From Diplocloster modestus (GTDB lineage Bacteria; Bacillota; Clostridia; Lachnospirales; Lachnospiraceae): DNA of 64,000 bases. Under the pieces are notes generated by a model. It ran no database searches. It had not been told where the DNA came from and was given only the letters and a program-made list of their open reading frames with translations. Shown piece by piece: positions 53,286 through 62,032 of the stretch; the first letter of the stretch is position 1, and the number at the start of each line of letters is the position of its first letter. The stretch spans positions 1-64,000 of the forward strand of contig NZ_JAHQCX010000012.1 in NCBI RefSeq assembly GCF_019042245.1, given 5' to 3'. A program made the translations under genes and the position numbers.

Positions 53286-54761
53286 ATGATACACAAAATA
53301 TTGAAATATATCACGGAAAATGACATGCTGAAGGCCAATGACAGGGTAATTGTAGGCGTATCTGGAGGAGCGGACTCCGTATGCCTGCTTTTTACGCTGA
53401 TGGAAATTCGCAGGGAAATTCCGCTGACATTGGTGGCGGTACATGTGGAGCACGGCATCCGGGGCGCGGATTCCGAGGAGGATGCGAGATATGTACAACA
53501 GCTCTGCCAGGAATATGATATCCCTTTTCGGAAATACTGTTATCGTGTGGCTGAAATCGCCAGGGAAAAAAAGCAGTCCGTGGAGGAAGCAGGAAGAGAA
53601 ATCCGCTACCAGGCATTTGAAGAGGCATGCCGGGAGTATAAAGCGAATAAAATAGCAGTGGCGCACCATATGGATGATGACGCGGAGACCGTGCTGCTGA
53701 ATCTGTTCCGGGGAAGCGGACTTAAGGGAATGGCCGGAATCCCGGCGGTAAGAGGGAAGATCATCCGCCCTCTGCTGTGCGTTTCCAGGCAGGAGATCGA
53801 GCAGTATCTGACAGAGCATGGAATTGCCTACCGCACAGACGCGACGAACCTTACGGAGGAGTATGTACGGAACAAGGTCCGCCTGAATATACTGCCTTAT
53901 GCTGCGCGTGAAATCAATACAAAGGCAGTAGAGCATATTGTAAAGGCTGCCGGTCAGATAAGTGAAGCCCACGAGTTTCTGGAGTCCTATGCCGATGAGC
54001 GTTTTAAAAGCTGTGCTATGATACAGGATCATAAGGAACGGACGAATAGGACCGTGAGACTGGAGGTCTCAGCCATGTCTGCGGAAAAACCTGTGATCCG
54101 CCGCCTTCTGCTGCGCCGTGCAACGGAGCTGCTGGCGGGACAGATGAAGGACATTACGGCCAGGCATATTGAGATGCTGGATCAGCTTACGGGAGCGGGG
54201 GTGGGGAAGGAAGTACATCTGCCTTACGGGATCATCGGACGGCGTGGTTATGATCACATCCATCTGGTCCGGACCATGCCGCTTACAGAACCCCAATTTG
54301 ACCATTCTGATAGAAGGGATGCCGCTTTGGTACGAGACGCGGTGCCGTCTGCGTTTGATTATCGGGTTCCGGGCGGAGTGGCGGTTGATCCGGAGGAGCG
54401 TGGAATTTTGGAATTACCGGGTTACCGCTTCCTATTTAAGGTCAGGAAATGCGAGAATTCCGAAGCTTTTCCGGAAAAGAACTATACGAAATGGTTTGAT
54501 TATGATAAAATAAAAAATGGTGTCCGGATCCGGACCAGGCAGACGGGAGATTACATGATTGTTAATTCCGGGGGGGATCACCAGAAACTGAAATCCTATT
54601 TTATCGACCGGAAGATCCCCAGGGAGAATAGGGACAGCATCCCGCTTCTGGCGGATGCGGATCATATCATATGGATTATCGGATATCGTATCAGCGAGTG
54701 GTATAAGATCACCAAAGATACAAAAAGAATCTTAGAAGTACAGGTAGAAAAGGAGAATTGA
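53286..54761 (+). CDS. tilS: tRNA(Ile)-lysidine synthetase TilS
   Basis: A 491-aa N-type ATP-pyrophosphatase: VIVGVSGGADSVCLLFTL (PP-loop), VHVEHGIRGADSEEDARYV, IAVAHHMDDDAETVLLNLFRGSGLKGMAGIP, RPLLCVSRQEIEQYL and a C-terminal domain ending IRTRQTGDYMIVNSGG...WIIGYRISEWYKIT. It converts the wobble cytidine of the AUA-reading tRNA-Ile to lysidine. Essential. It precedes hpt by one base, as in Bacillus. Confidence 0.96.
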   Translation: MIHKILKYITENDMLKANDRVIVGVSGGADSVCLLFTLMEIRREIPLTLVAVHVEHGIRGADSEEDARYVQQLCQEYDIPFRKYCYRVAEIAREKKQSVEEAGREIRYQAFEEACREYKANKIAVAHHMDDDAETVLLNLFRGSGLKGMAGIPAVRGKIIRPLLCVSRQEIEQYLTEHGIAYRTDATNLTEEYVRNKVRLNILPYAAREINTKAVEHIVKAAGQISEAHEFLESYADERFKSCAMIQDHKERTNRTVRLEVSAMSAEKPVIRRLLLRRATELLAGQMKDITARHIEMLDQLTGAGVGKEVHLPYGIIGRRGYDHIHLVRTMPLTEPQFDHSDRRDAALVRDAVPSAFDYRVPGGVAVDPEERGILELPGYRFLFKVRKCENSEAFPEKNYTKWFDYDKIKNGVRIRTRQTGDYMIVNSGGDHQKLKSYFIDRKIPRENRDSIPLLADADHIIWIIGYRISEWYKITKDTKRILEVQVEKEN

Positions 54762-54762
54762 G

Positions 54763-55284
54763 ATGGCGGATAAAATAAGCGTGTTATTGACGGAGCAGGA
54801 AGTTGATGACAAGATCAAAGAAATCGGTATGCAGATCAGCAGGGACTATGAAGGTAAGGACGTTCACCTGATCTGTATTTTGAAGGGCGGCGTATTCTTT
54901 ATGTGCGAGTTGGCCAAGAGGATCACCGTGCCCGTATCTCTGGACTTTATGGATGTCTCCAGCTACGGAGACGATACCAGCTCCAGCGGCGTTGTGAAGA
55001 TCGTGAAAGATCTGGATGAACTGCTGGAAGGCAAGCACGTGATAATTGTAGAAGATATTATTGATTCCGGACGGACTCTTCACTATCTGATGGAGATCCT
55101 TAAGAAGCGCAACCCGGCGAGCCTTAAGCTTTGTACCCTTCTGGATAAGCCGGAGCGCAGAGTAGTGGATGTGAAGGTGGATTATGTCGGTTTCAATATT
55201 CCAGATAAATTTGTCGTGGGCTACGGCCTGGATTACGCTCAGAAATATAGAAATCTCCCCTATATCGGAGTAATTGAGCAGTGA
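54763..55284 (+). CDS. hpt: Hypoxanthine phosphoribosyltransferase
   Basis: A 173-residue purine salvage enzyme with ICILKGGVFFMCELAKRI, the PRPP-binding loop VIIVEDIIDSGRTL, and the C-terminal DYVGFNIPDKFVVGYGLDYAQKYRNLPYIGVI. It makes IMP and GMP from free bases. The tilS-hpt-ftsH order is conserved in Firmicutes. Confidence 0.96.
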   Translation: MADKISVLLTEQEVDDKIKEIGMQISRDYEGKDVHLICILKGGVFFMCELAKRITVPVSLDFMDVSSYGDDTSSSGVVKIVKDLDELLEGKHVIIVEDIIDSGRTLHYLMEILKKRNPASLKLCTLLDKPERRVVDVKVDYVGFNIPDKFVVGYGLDYAQKYRNLPYIGVIEQ

Positions 55285-55299
55285 AAGGAGATTTGACAT

Positions 55300-57117
55300 T
55301 TGAATAAGCAATCAAAGGGGATGGGATTCTATCTGCTGATCCTTGTGGCTGTACTGTTCGTATTCATGATGCTGAACCAGAATATGCGCAGTACAGATGA
55401 CTACACCTATAAGCAGATGGTCACAGACCTGAAGGAAGGCAAGGTTACGAATGCCAGAATCCAGCAGAATCAGGAAGTCCCTACCGGCAAGGTGGAACTG
55501 TATCTGGATTCCAACGAAGTAAAGACTCTGTTCGTATCGGATGTCAACGAGACGGAAGTGCTTCTTCGGGACAACGGAATCGACCCGATTCTCACGGACG
55601 TGGCCAGGGATAACAAATTTTTAACCATCGGGCTGCCGATCCTGGTGACCGCAGGGCTGGTCATTTTCCTGTTTATGATGATGAACCGGCAGGCAGGCGG
55701 AGGCGGCGGAACGAAGATGATGAACTTCGGCAAGAGCCGCGCCAAGATGGCCAATGATTCCAATGTGCGGGTTACGTTTAAGAACGTAGCCGGTCTGGAT
55801 GAGGAAAAAGAGGAGTTAAAGGAGATCGTGGACTTCCTGAAAGCTCCGAAAAAATATATACAGGTAGGAGCCAGGATTCCCAAGGGAGTTCTGCTGGTCG
55901 GCCCTCCCGGAACCGGTAAGACACTGCTGGCCAAGGCTGTGGCAGGAGAAGCGGGTGTTCCGTTCTTCAGCATCTCCGGTTCGGATTTTGTGGAGATGTT
56001 CGTCGGCGTGGGAGCGTCCCGTGTCCGTGATTTATTCGAGGAAGCCAAGAAAAACGCCCCCTGTATTATTTTCATTGATGAAATTGACGCGGTAGCCAGA
56101 CGCCGCGGCACCGGTATGGGCGGCGGCCACGACGAGAGAGAGCAGACCTTAAACCAGCTTCTGGTGGAGATGGACGGTTTTGGCGTCAATGAGGGAATCA
56201 TCGTAATGTCCGCCACCAACCGTGTGGATATTCTGGATCCTGCGATCCTGCGCCCCGGCCGCTTCGACCGTAAGGTGGGAGTCGGACGGCCCGACGTAAA
56301 AGGCCGGGAAGAAATACTGAAAGTACACGCCAAGGGCAAACCCCTGGGCGATGATATCGATTTAAAACAGATAGCCCAGACCACCGCCGGATTCACCGGA
56401 GCCGATCTGGAAAACCTTCTGAACGAGGCAGCCATCTTCGCGGCCCGGGAAGAGCGTGATTACATTATCCAGCAGGACATCCGCCGCGCGTTTATCAAAG
56501 TCGGAATTGGAGCAGAGAAAAAAAGCCGGGTAATCACGGAAAAAGAAAAACGCATCACCGCCTACCATGAAGCCGGCCATGCGATCCTGTTCCACGTACT
56601 GCCCGATGTGGGCCCGGTCTACACCGTATCTATCATTCCCACCGGCATGGGCGCCGCCGGCTACACCATGCCCCTCCCGGAAAGCGACGAGATGTTCAAC
56701 ACAAAGGGCCGCATGCTCCAGGATATCATCGTAGATCTGGGCGGCCGTGTGGCAGAGGAACTGATCTTTGACGATATCACCACCGGAGCCTCACAGGATA
56801 TCAAGCAGGCTACCGGAATCGCCAAATCGATGGTTACCAAGTACGGCATGTCAGAGGCTGTGGGCCTGATCAGCTACGACAATGATGAAGACGAAGTGTT
56901 CATCGGCCGGGATCTGGCGCACACCAGAGCCTACGGGGAGTCCGTAGCCCAGAAGATCGACAATGAAGTAAAACGAATCATTGATGAGTGCTACGCGAAA
57001 GCGAAAGCAATCATCAAAGAGCACGAAGAAGTGCTGCACCGCTGTGCCGATCTCCTGTTAGAAAAGGAAAAAATCAACCGCGATGAATTTGAAGCTTTAT
57101 TCCAGCCCGAAGCCTGA
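55300..57117 (+). CDS. ftsH: ATP-dependent zinc metalloprotease FtsH
   Basis: A 605-aa membrane AAA protease: two helices ([19 protein letters not shown] and [21 protein letters not shown]), Walker A GPPGTGKT, Walker [13 protein letters not shown] region [20 protein letters not shown], and the zinc site HEAGHA. It degrades membrane and unstable cytosolic proteins. It begins with TTG 55300, with AAAGGAG nine bases before. Followed by a terminator. Confidence 0.96.
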   Translation: MNKQSKGMGFYLLILVAVLFVFMMLNQNMRSTDDYTYKQMVTDLKEGKVTNARIQQNQEVPTGKVELYLDSNEVKTLFVSDVNETEVLLRDNGIDPILTDVARDNKFLTIGLPILVTAGLVIFLFMMMNRQAGGGGGTKMMNFGKSRAKMANDSNVRVTFKNVAGLDEEKEELKEIVDFLKAPKKYIQVGARIPKGVLLVGPPGTGKTLLAKAVAGEAGVPFFSISGSDFVEMFVGVGASRVRDLFEEAKKNAPCIIFIDEIDAVARRRGTGMGGGHDEREQTLNQLLVEMDGFGVNEGIIVMSATNRVDILDPAILRPGRFDRKVGVGRPDVKGREEILKVHAKGKPLGDDIDLKQIAQTTAGFTGADLENLLNEAAIFAAREERDYIIQQDIRRAFIKVGIGAEKKSRVITEKEKRITAYHEAGHAILFHVLPDVGPVYTVSIIPTGMGAAGYTMPLPESDEMFNTKGRMLQDIIVDLGGRVAEELIFDDITTGASQDIKQATGIAKSMVTKYGMSEAVGLISYDNDEDEVFIGRDLAHTRAYGESVAQKIDNEVKRIIDECYAKAKAIIKEHEEVLHRCADLLLEKEKINRDEFEALFQPEA

Positions 57118-57134
57118 TTCTGTGCAATAAAACG

Positions 57135-57163
57135 GGGACTTTCGTCAGAATGCCGAAAGTCCC
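57135..57163 (+). terminator. Terminator after ftsH
   Basis: GGGACTTTCG (57135-57144) pairs with CGAAAGTCCC (57154-57163), followed by TTGTCAATTTC. The stem is strong; the T tail is interrupted. Confidence 0.75.
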
Positions 57164-57230
57164 TTGTCAATTTCTAACAAAAAAATATAACCATTTTTGT
57201 AAAGTTTGTGCACACTTATCCGCCCCCCAA

Positions 57231-57345
57231 TGCTATAATAATCATTGTAAAAACCCCCCCAATACATTATATAGTTTTTGCTACACCCCATAAGAAAGAA
57301 ATACCTTCTCCAAAGAAGCCAGCGCCAGCTGGCTTCTTTACTTTG
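57231..57345 (+). ncRNA. Candidate small RNA with C-rich motif
   Basis: An extended -10 (TGCTATAAT, 57231-57239) is followed about 75 bases later by a 12-bp hairpin AAAGAAGCCAGC/GCTGGCTTCTTT (57312-57339) with TTTACTTT after it. No ORF with a ribosome site lies between. The transcript, about 57246-57345, carries a run of seven Cs at about 57254-57260, a feature of Gram-positive sRNAs that pair with Shine-Dalgarno sequences. There is no convincing -35, so this is tentative. Confidence 0.4.
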
Positions 57346-57395
57346 GGAAAGTATTGATCTGTTATGCGGAGACGAAGAACACCGTCAGGAAGGTA

Positions 57396-57515
57396 TCAGT
57401 TCTTTCTGAATTTTGCAGGACACACGCCGTTATGTTTTTGAAACAGCTTGAAAAAATTTGAATAATTCATAAAACCTTCCCGGTCAGTAAACCACTTAAA
57501 ATAATAAGTTTGCAT
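57396..57515 (-). pseudogene. Remnant of an AraC-family regulator (C-terminal helix-turn-helix)
   Basis: A 39-codon minus-strand ORF reads MQTYYFKWFTDREGFMNYS, then NFFKLFQKHNGVCPAKFRKN and stop. The part from GFMNYSNFF to FRKN matches the last helix-turn-helix of AraC regulators (pattern GF-x-N-x-S-x-F-x-x-x-F-K-x-x-x-G-x-x-P-x-x-F-R). Nothing upstream continues the domain. GGGAGGC before the ATG may be chance. It is probably the tail of a deleted regulator, perhaps of the amylase gene that follows. Confidence 0.6.
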
Positions 57516-57584
57516 AAAGCCTCCCTCTGCTATAGAATAGAAGTAATATAAGCCGACATATAATGATATAAAAGGAGTATCGGG

Positions 57585-59684
57585 ATGTATTTGGAAGACT
57601 TGGAAATATTGGAGAAAAAGCAGAAATATATAAACAGCCTGAATCCCATTTTGAATAAAAAAGCGATTTTCAGCGATGGGACGCTTACCTATCGGAGTCC
57701 TATGGAACCGGAGGCGGGGGAAACCGTTACGATCCGGTGCCGGACGGGAAAAAATAATGTGGACAGCGTGTATTTTATCAGCGGACAGGTGCGGCAGCTG
57801 ATGGAAAAGGAACTGTCAGAGGGGCCGTTTGATTACTATAAGGTGGACATAACGGTAGGACGGGAGCCGCTTCTTTATTTCTTTGAGATTAATGCGGGAC
57901 GGATCCGGTGTTTTTATAATGAACGCGGGATTTCAAAAGATCTCCAGGAATATTACATGTTCAGCATTGTGCCGGGCTTTAAGACACCAGATTGGGCAAA
58001 GGGCGCGGTGATGTACCAGATTTTCGTAGACAGGTTCTATAACGGAGACCCCTCCAATGATGTGGAGAACCGGGAGTATATATATATTAAAGAAGGAACC
58101 CACAAGGTGGAGGACTGGTACCGGCTTCCGGATGCGATGGATGTCAGGTCCTTCTATGGCGGCGACTTGAAAGGGGTTATGGATAAACTGGATTATCTGC
58201 AGGATCTGGGGGTGGAGGTCGTCTACCTGAATCCGATTTTTGTATCCCCCTCCAACCATAAGTATGATATCCAGGATTATGATTATGTGGACCCGCATTT
58301 CGGCGTTATTGTAAAGGATGGGGGCGAACCGCTGCCTGAATGGGAGAATGACAATGCGAGAGCGTCAAAATATATACAGCGGGTTACTGACACGGAGAAC
58401 CTGGAGGCCAGTAATAAACTGTTGATCAAACTGATCGAAGAGATTCACAGGCGGGGTATGAAGATTATACTGGACGGAGTGTTTAATCACTGCGGCTCCT
58501 TTAATAAATGGCTGGACAGGGAGCGGATCTATGAGGGGGCCCAGGGATATGCGCCCGGTGCTTATGTGTCTGCGGACAGTCCTTACCGGAATTTCTTTAA
58601 ATTCAATAATGAGCACGAATGGCCCTATAATCCGTACTATGACGGGTGGTGGGGGCATGACACACTGCCGAAGTTAAATTACGAACAATCCCGGGAACTG
58701 TATGATTATGTGCTGGAAGTGGCCAGAAAATGGGTGTCCCCGCCTTTCTCGGCGGATGGCTGGAGGTTAGATGTGGCAGCGGATCTGGGCCATACCGGTG
58801 AGTTCAACCACAAGTTCTGGAAGGATTTCAGGAGGGTGGTGAAGGAGGCGAATCCACAGGCGCTGATCGTGGCCGAACATTATGGGAATCCCGGGGCCTG
58901 GCTGCAGGGCGACGAATGGGATACGGTTATGAATTATGACGCCTTTATGGAGCCTATTACCTGGTTTTTGACGGGAATGGAAAAGCACAGCGACGAGTTC
59001 CGGCCCGATATGCTGGGAAACGCGGAAAACCTGGTGGGCGCGTTAAAACACCACATGTCCAATTTCCTGATGCCGTCTATGCTGGTAGCCATGAATGAGC
59101 TGTCGAATCATGACCATTCCCGCTTTCTGACCCGTACGAATCATGTGGTGGGCCGTGTGGGCCGCCTGGGCCATGAGAAGGCGGAAGAGGGTATAAATAA
59201 AGGCATATTCCGGGAAGCCGTGGTGGCTCAGTTTACCATGCCGGGAGCTCCTACGATCTATTATGGGGATGAAGCGGGGCTGTGCGGTTTTACAGATCCG
59301 GATAACCGCAGATCCTATCCCTGGGGAAGAGAGGATCTGGAGCTGCTTGATTTCCACAAAGAGATTATCCGCATCCACAAAGAAAATAATGTGCTGACGT
59401 TTGGATCGATCCTGCTGCTCGCGGCGGAACAGAACATGGTGAGTTACGCCAGGTTCGACCGCAGACAGCAGATCGTTATCGCCATGAACAACCGGGAAGA
59501 GGAGGCGCCTATGGAGATATCCGTATGGGAGACCGGGATTCCCATAGAATGTGAATTGGAACGGCTGATCTTGACCACCCGGGAGGGTCATACGACGGAA
59601 CCGGAGAGGTACAGGGTCGGGGAAGGCAGGCTTAAATTAAAGCTGCCGCCATTTTCCTCCGTAATCCTTCGCAGGCGGACATAG
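57585..59684 (+). CDS. Alpha-amylase family glycosidase (GH13, neopullulanase/cyclomaltodextrinase-like)
   Basis: A 699-aa enzyme: N-terminal CBM34-like beta domain (about 1-130), then a GH13 barrel with the entry MYQIFVDRFYNGDPSND, conserved regions ILDGVFNHCG, DGWRLDVAADLGH (nucleophile D396), LIVAEHYG (E431) and LSNHDHSR (D510), and a C-terminal beta domain. It has no signal peptide, so it degrades imported maltodextrins or cyclodextrins in the cytoplasm. AAAGGAG precedes ATG 57585. No transporter is adjacent. Confidence 0.93.
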   Translation: MYLEDLEILEKKQKYINSLNPILNKKAIFSDGTLTYRSPMEPEAGETVTIRCRTGKNNVDSVYFISGQVRQLMEKELSEGPFDYYKVDITVGREPLLYFFEINAGRIRCFYNERGISKDLQEYYMFSIVPGFKTPDWAKGAVMYQIFVDRFYNGDPSNDVENREYIYIKEGTHKVEDWYRLPDAMDVRSFYGGDLKGVMDKLDYLQDLGVEVVYLNPIFVSPSNHKYDIQDYDYVDPHFGVIVKDGGEPLPEWENDNARASKYIQRVTDTENLEASNKLLIKLIEEIHRRGMKIILDGVFNHCGSFNKWLDRERIYEGAQGYAPGAYVSADSPYRNFFKFNNEHEWPYNPYYDGWWGHDTLPKLNYEQSRELYDYVLEVARKWVSPPFSADGWRLDVAADLGHTGEFNHKFWKDFRRVVKEANPQALIVAEHYGNPGAWLQGDEWDTVMNYDAFMEPITWFLTGMEKHSDEFRPDMLGNAENLVGALKHHMSNFLMPSMLVAMNELSNHDHSRFLTRTNHVVGRVGRLGHEKAEEGINKGIFREAVVAQFTMPGAPTIYYGDEAGLCGFTDPDNRRSYPWGREDLELLDFHKEIIRIHKENNVLTFGSILLLAAEQNMVSYARFDRRQQIVIAMNNREEEAPMEISVWETGIPIECELERLILTTREGHTTEPERYRVGEGRLKLKLPPFSSVILRRRT

Positions 59685-59747
59685 CCCTCTGTTATTATAG
59701 CATGGCCTGTATTGATGGAAAGCTTTTTTATGATATGTATTGTTGTC

Positions 59748-60641
59748 TTAAGTTTGGTCTTTCTTAACGGATAGTTCCTGAAAAAGATTTTCATAATAAT
59801 CTTTAAAAATACTTTGTTTTCGCCATAAAAACGTAATATCATGAGTGATCCGGAAATCCTTAAGCGGGATGCGCTGCATCCGCCCGGTCTCCAGATCCTC
59901 CATGGCTGCGGCTTCATACAAAAATGTGATGCCGCAGCCTTCTCTTGCCAGAGACAGGAGTGCGCGGATGTTGCTGATCTGTGCGGTGTTTGAAAAATCG
60001 CTGACCGTTAGATTGCAGCTTTCCAGATAACGTTCCAGTACTCCTCTGGTGCCCGAGCCGGCTTCCCGCAGCAGAATCCGCTCTTCCAGCAGATCTTCAA
60101 TACATTGTACCGGTTTTTTAAACCGGTAATCAGAAGCTGCGACCGCGATAAACGGCTCTCGGGTATAGACCAGATAGTCATACTCACTTTTATTAAAAAA
60201 TCCTTCTACCAAAGCGAAATCAATCTCCCCCTGGTTAATCTTGGACAGCAGGTCCTGGGTATTGGATACGATCATCTTGACCGATGTGTTCGGATGATTT
60301 TTCAGATAAGCAGCGATGCGATGGGGAATTAAGAATTCTCCTACCGTCAGAGTCACCCCAAACGTCAGACGCGGTTTCCCTGCCTGCAGCTGGTGCAGCT
60401 GATCTCTCAGATGAACATCATCATGCTTCATCGTTATCGCGGTATTCAGAAGCAGACTGCCGGCATCTGTGAGGCTGAGCTTTTTGCCCGCGTACCGGAA
60501 TAATTTCGCGTGATAATCCATTTCCAGGCAATGGATATGCTGTGAGACGGCGGGTTGTGTAATATGGAGCTCCTCGGCGGCCTTTGTATAGCTCATGTGC
60601 CTGCAGACACTCAGAAACGTATGGATTCGAAAATCCAACAT
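59748..60641 (-). CDS. LysR-family transcriptional regulator
   Basis: A 297-residue LTTR: N-terminal HTH (RIHTFLSVCRHMSYTKAAEELHITQPAVSQHIHCLE) and the C-terminal effector-binding fold (RLTFGVTLTVGEFLIPHRIAAYLKNHPNTSVKMIV, GIGT-like GSGTRGVLERYL). AGAGGTGATCTT precedes ATG 60641, whereas the longer frame lacks a site. It is divergent from the YeiH-type gene across a 184-base AT-rich gap and, like other LTTR/YeiH pairs, probably regulates it. Confidence 0.92.
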   Translation of the reverse strand: MLDFRIHTFLSVCRHMSYTKAAEELHITQPAVSQHIHCLEMDYHAKLFRYAGKKLSLTDAGSLLLNTAITMKHDDVHLRDQLHQLQAGKPRLTFGVTLTVGEFLIPHRIAAYLKNHPNTSVKMIVSNTQDLLSKINQGEIDFALVEGFFNKSEYDYLVYTREPFIAVAASDYRFKKPVQCIEDLLEERILLREAGSGTRGVLERYLESCNLTVSDFSNTAQISNIRALLSLAREGCGITFLYEAAAMEDLETGRMQRIPLKDFRITHDITFLWRKQSIFKDYYENLFQELSVKKDQT

Positions 60642-60825
60642 AAGATCACCTCTTTGTTTAACCATAACATATATTTATCATTTAATAAATATATATAATT
60701 TTATCTTATTCATGTTACATGTTATACTCTCCCTTGTGAAAATGGAAAAATGAGGAAATAAGGTCGAATACAATATTCACCTATACCTCAATTTATGACG
60801 CATTAGATGCGCATGGGAGGAAATT

Positions 60826-61824
60826 ATGAAAAAGAATGCAAAAGGGGTACTTTTATGTCTGCTCATCGCAATACCGGCCTGGTTTCTGGGATCGCTGCTT
60901 CCGGTAGTGGGAGGACCGGTATTCGCGATTCTGATCGGTATGGTTGTTACGCTTCTGCTGAAGGATAAGCAAGCGGTACAGCCTGGAATCGGGTTCACAT
61001 CGAAGAAGATATTACAATACGCAGTCATTCTGTTAGGCTTCGGCATGAACCTGACCGATATCCTGCTAAAAGGGAAACAGTCGCTGCCCATCATTATCGC
61101 GACCATATCTACGTCACTGATGATAGCGGCGCTGATGTTCGCGCTGATGAAGATGCCTTATAAGATATCGGCCCTTGTAGGTGTAGGCTCCTCAATCTGC
61201 GGCGGTTCAGCCATCGCCGCTGCTGCGCCTGTAGTGGGCGCGGACGATGAAGAGATCGCCCAATCCATATCTGTAATATTCCTGTTTAATATTGCTGCCG
61301 CGCTGCTCTTTCCCACGTTAGGCCATCTTCTGGGCTTAAGCAATGAAGGCTTTGGTCTCTTTGCCGGCACGGCAATTAATGACACATCATCCGTGACAGC
61401 TGCCGCCACCGCCTGGGACGGCATACACGCAAGCAATACACTGCAGGCCGCCACCATTGTAAAACTGACAAGGACACTGGCTATCATCCCGGTTTCTCTC
61501 ATGCTGGCCTTCATCCGTGTGAAAACCGAAAAAAATAAGGATACAGCCAACATCCAGTTAAAACAGATTTTTCCGGTCTTTATTCTGTTCTTTATCCTGG
61601 CATCCGTCATTACAACCGTATTCAACCTGCCAGCCATAGTAACATCCCCGCTCAAAAACCTGAGTAAATTCTTCATCATTATGGCCATGGCCGCTATCGG
61701 GTTAAATACCAACATTATCCGCCTGGTAAAAACCGGGGGCAGACCCATTCTGATGGGATTTTGCTGCTGGGTGGGAATCGCCTGTGTCAGCTTGTGCATG
61801 CAGTACTTTCTGGGAATCTGGTAG
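60826..61824 (+). CDS. yeiH: YeiH-family putative sulfate/sulfite exporter
   Basis: A 332-aa protein with about ten membrane helices. Family motifs are [69 protein letters not shown] and [17 protein letters not shown]. Relatives are named putative sulfate exporters; the substrate has little direct support. GGGAGGAAATT lies before ATG 60826. Divergent from the LysR gene. Confidence 0.88.
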   Translation: MKKNAKGVLLCLLIAIPAWFLGSLLPVVGGPVFAILIGMVVTLLLKDKQAVQPGIGFTSKKILQYAVILLGFGMNLTDILLKGKQSLPIIIATISTSLMIAALMFALMKMPYKISALVGVGSSICGGSAIAAAAPVVGADDEEIAQSISVIFLFNIAAALLFPTLGHLLGLSNEGFGLFAGTAINDTSSVTAAATAWDGIHASNTLQAATIVKLTRTLAIIPVSLMLAFIRVKTEKNKDTANIQLKQIFPVFILFFILASVITTVFNLPAIVTSPLKNLSKFFIIMAMAAIGLNTNIIRLVKTGGRPILMGFCCWVGIACVSLCMQYFLGIW

Positions 61825-61854
61825 GATAAGGGGGACTTTATCAGCCGGCCATGA

Positions 61855-61904
61855 GACGGTCCAAAAAGTATGACGCAGGGCTGCGCCATACTTTTTGGAC
61901 CGTC
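61855..61904. terminator. Long near-perfect hairpin after yeiH
   Basis: GACGGTCCAAAAAGTATG pairs with CATACTTTTTGGACCGTC, with an inner CGCAG/CTGCG stem, for about 23 bp in all. T's are internal to the stem rather than after it. Probably a transcription stop for yeiH. Confidence 0.6.
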
Positions 61905-62032
61905 GTCACGAAAAGCTAACCCTGGTCAGCCCGCAGTCAGGCTCGCAGTCATGAAAGAATTCTTTTTTCTTTTCAAAGAATATGTTATGATAAAGATACT
62001 GTTATCGACAGAGCTTTGGGGAGGACTTAGAG

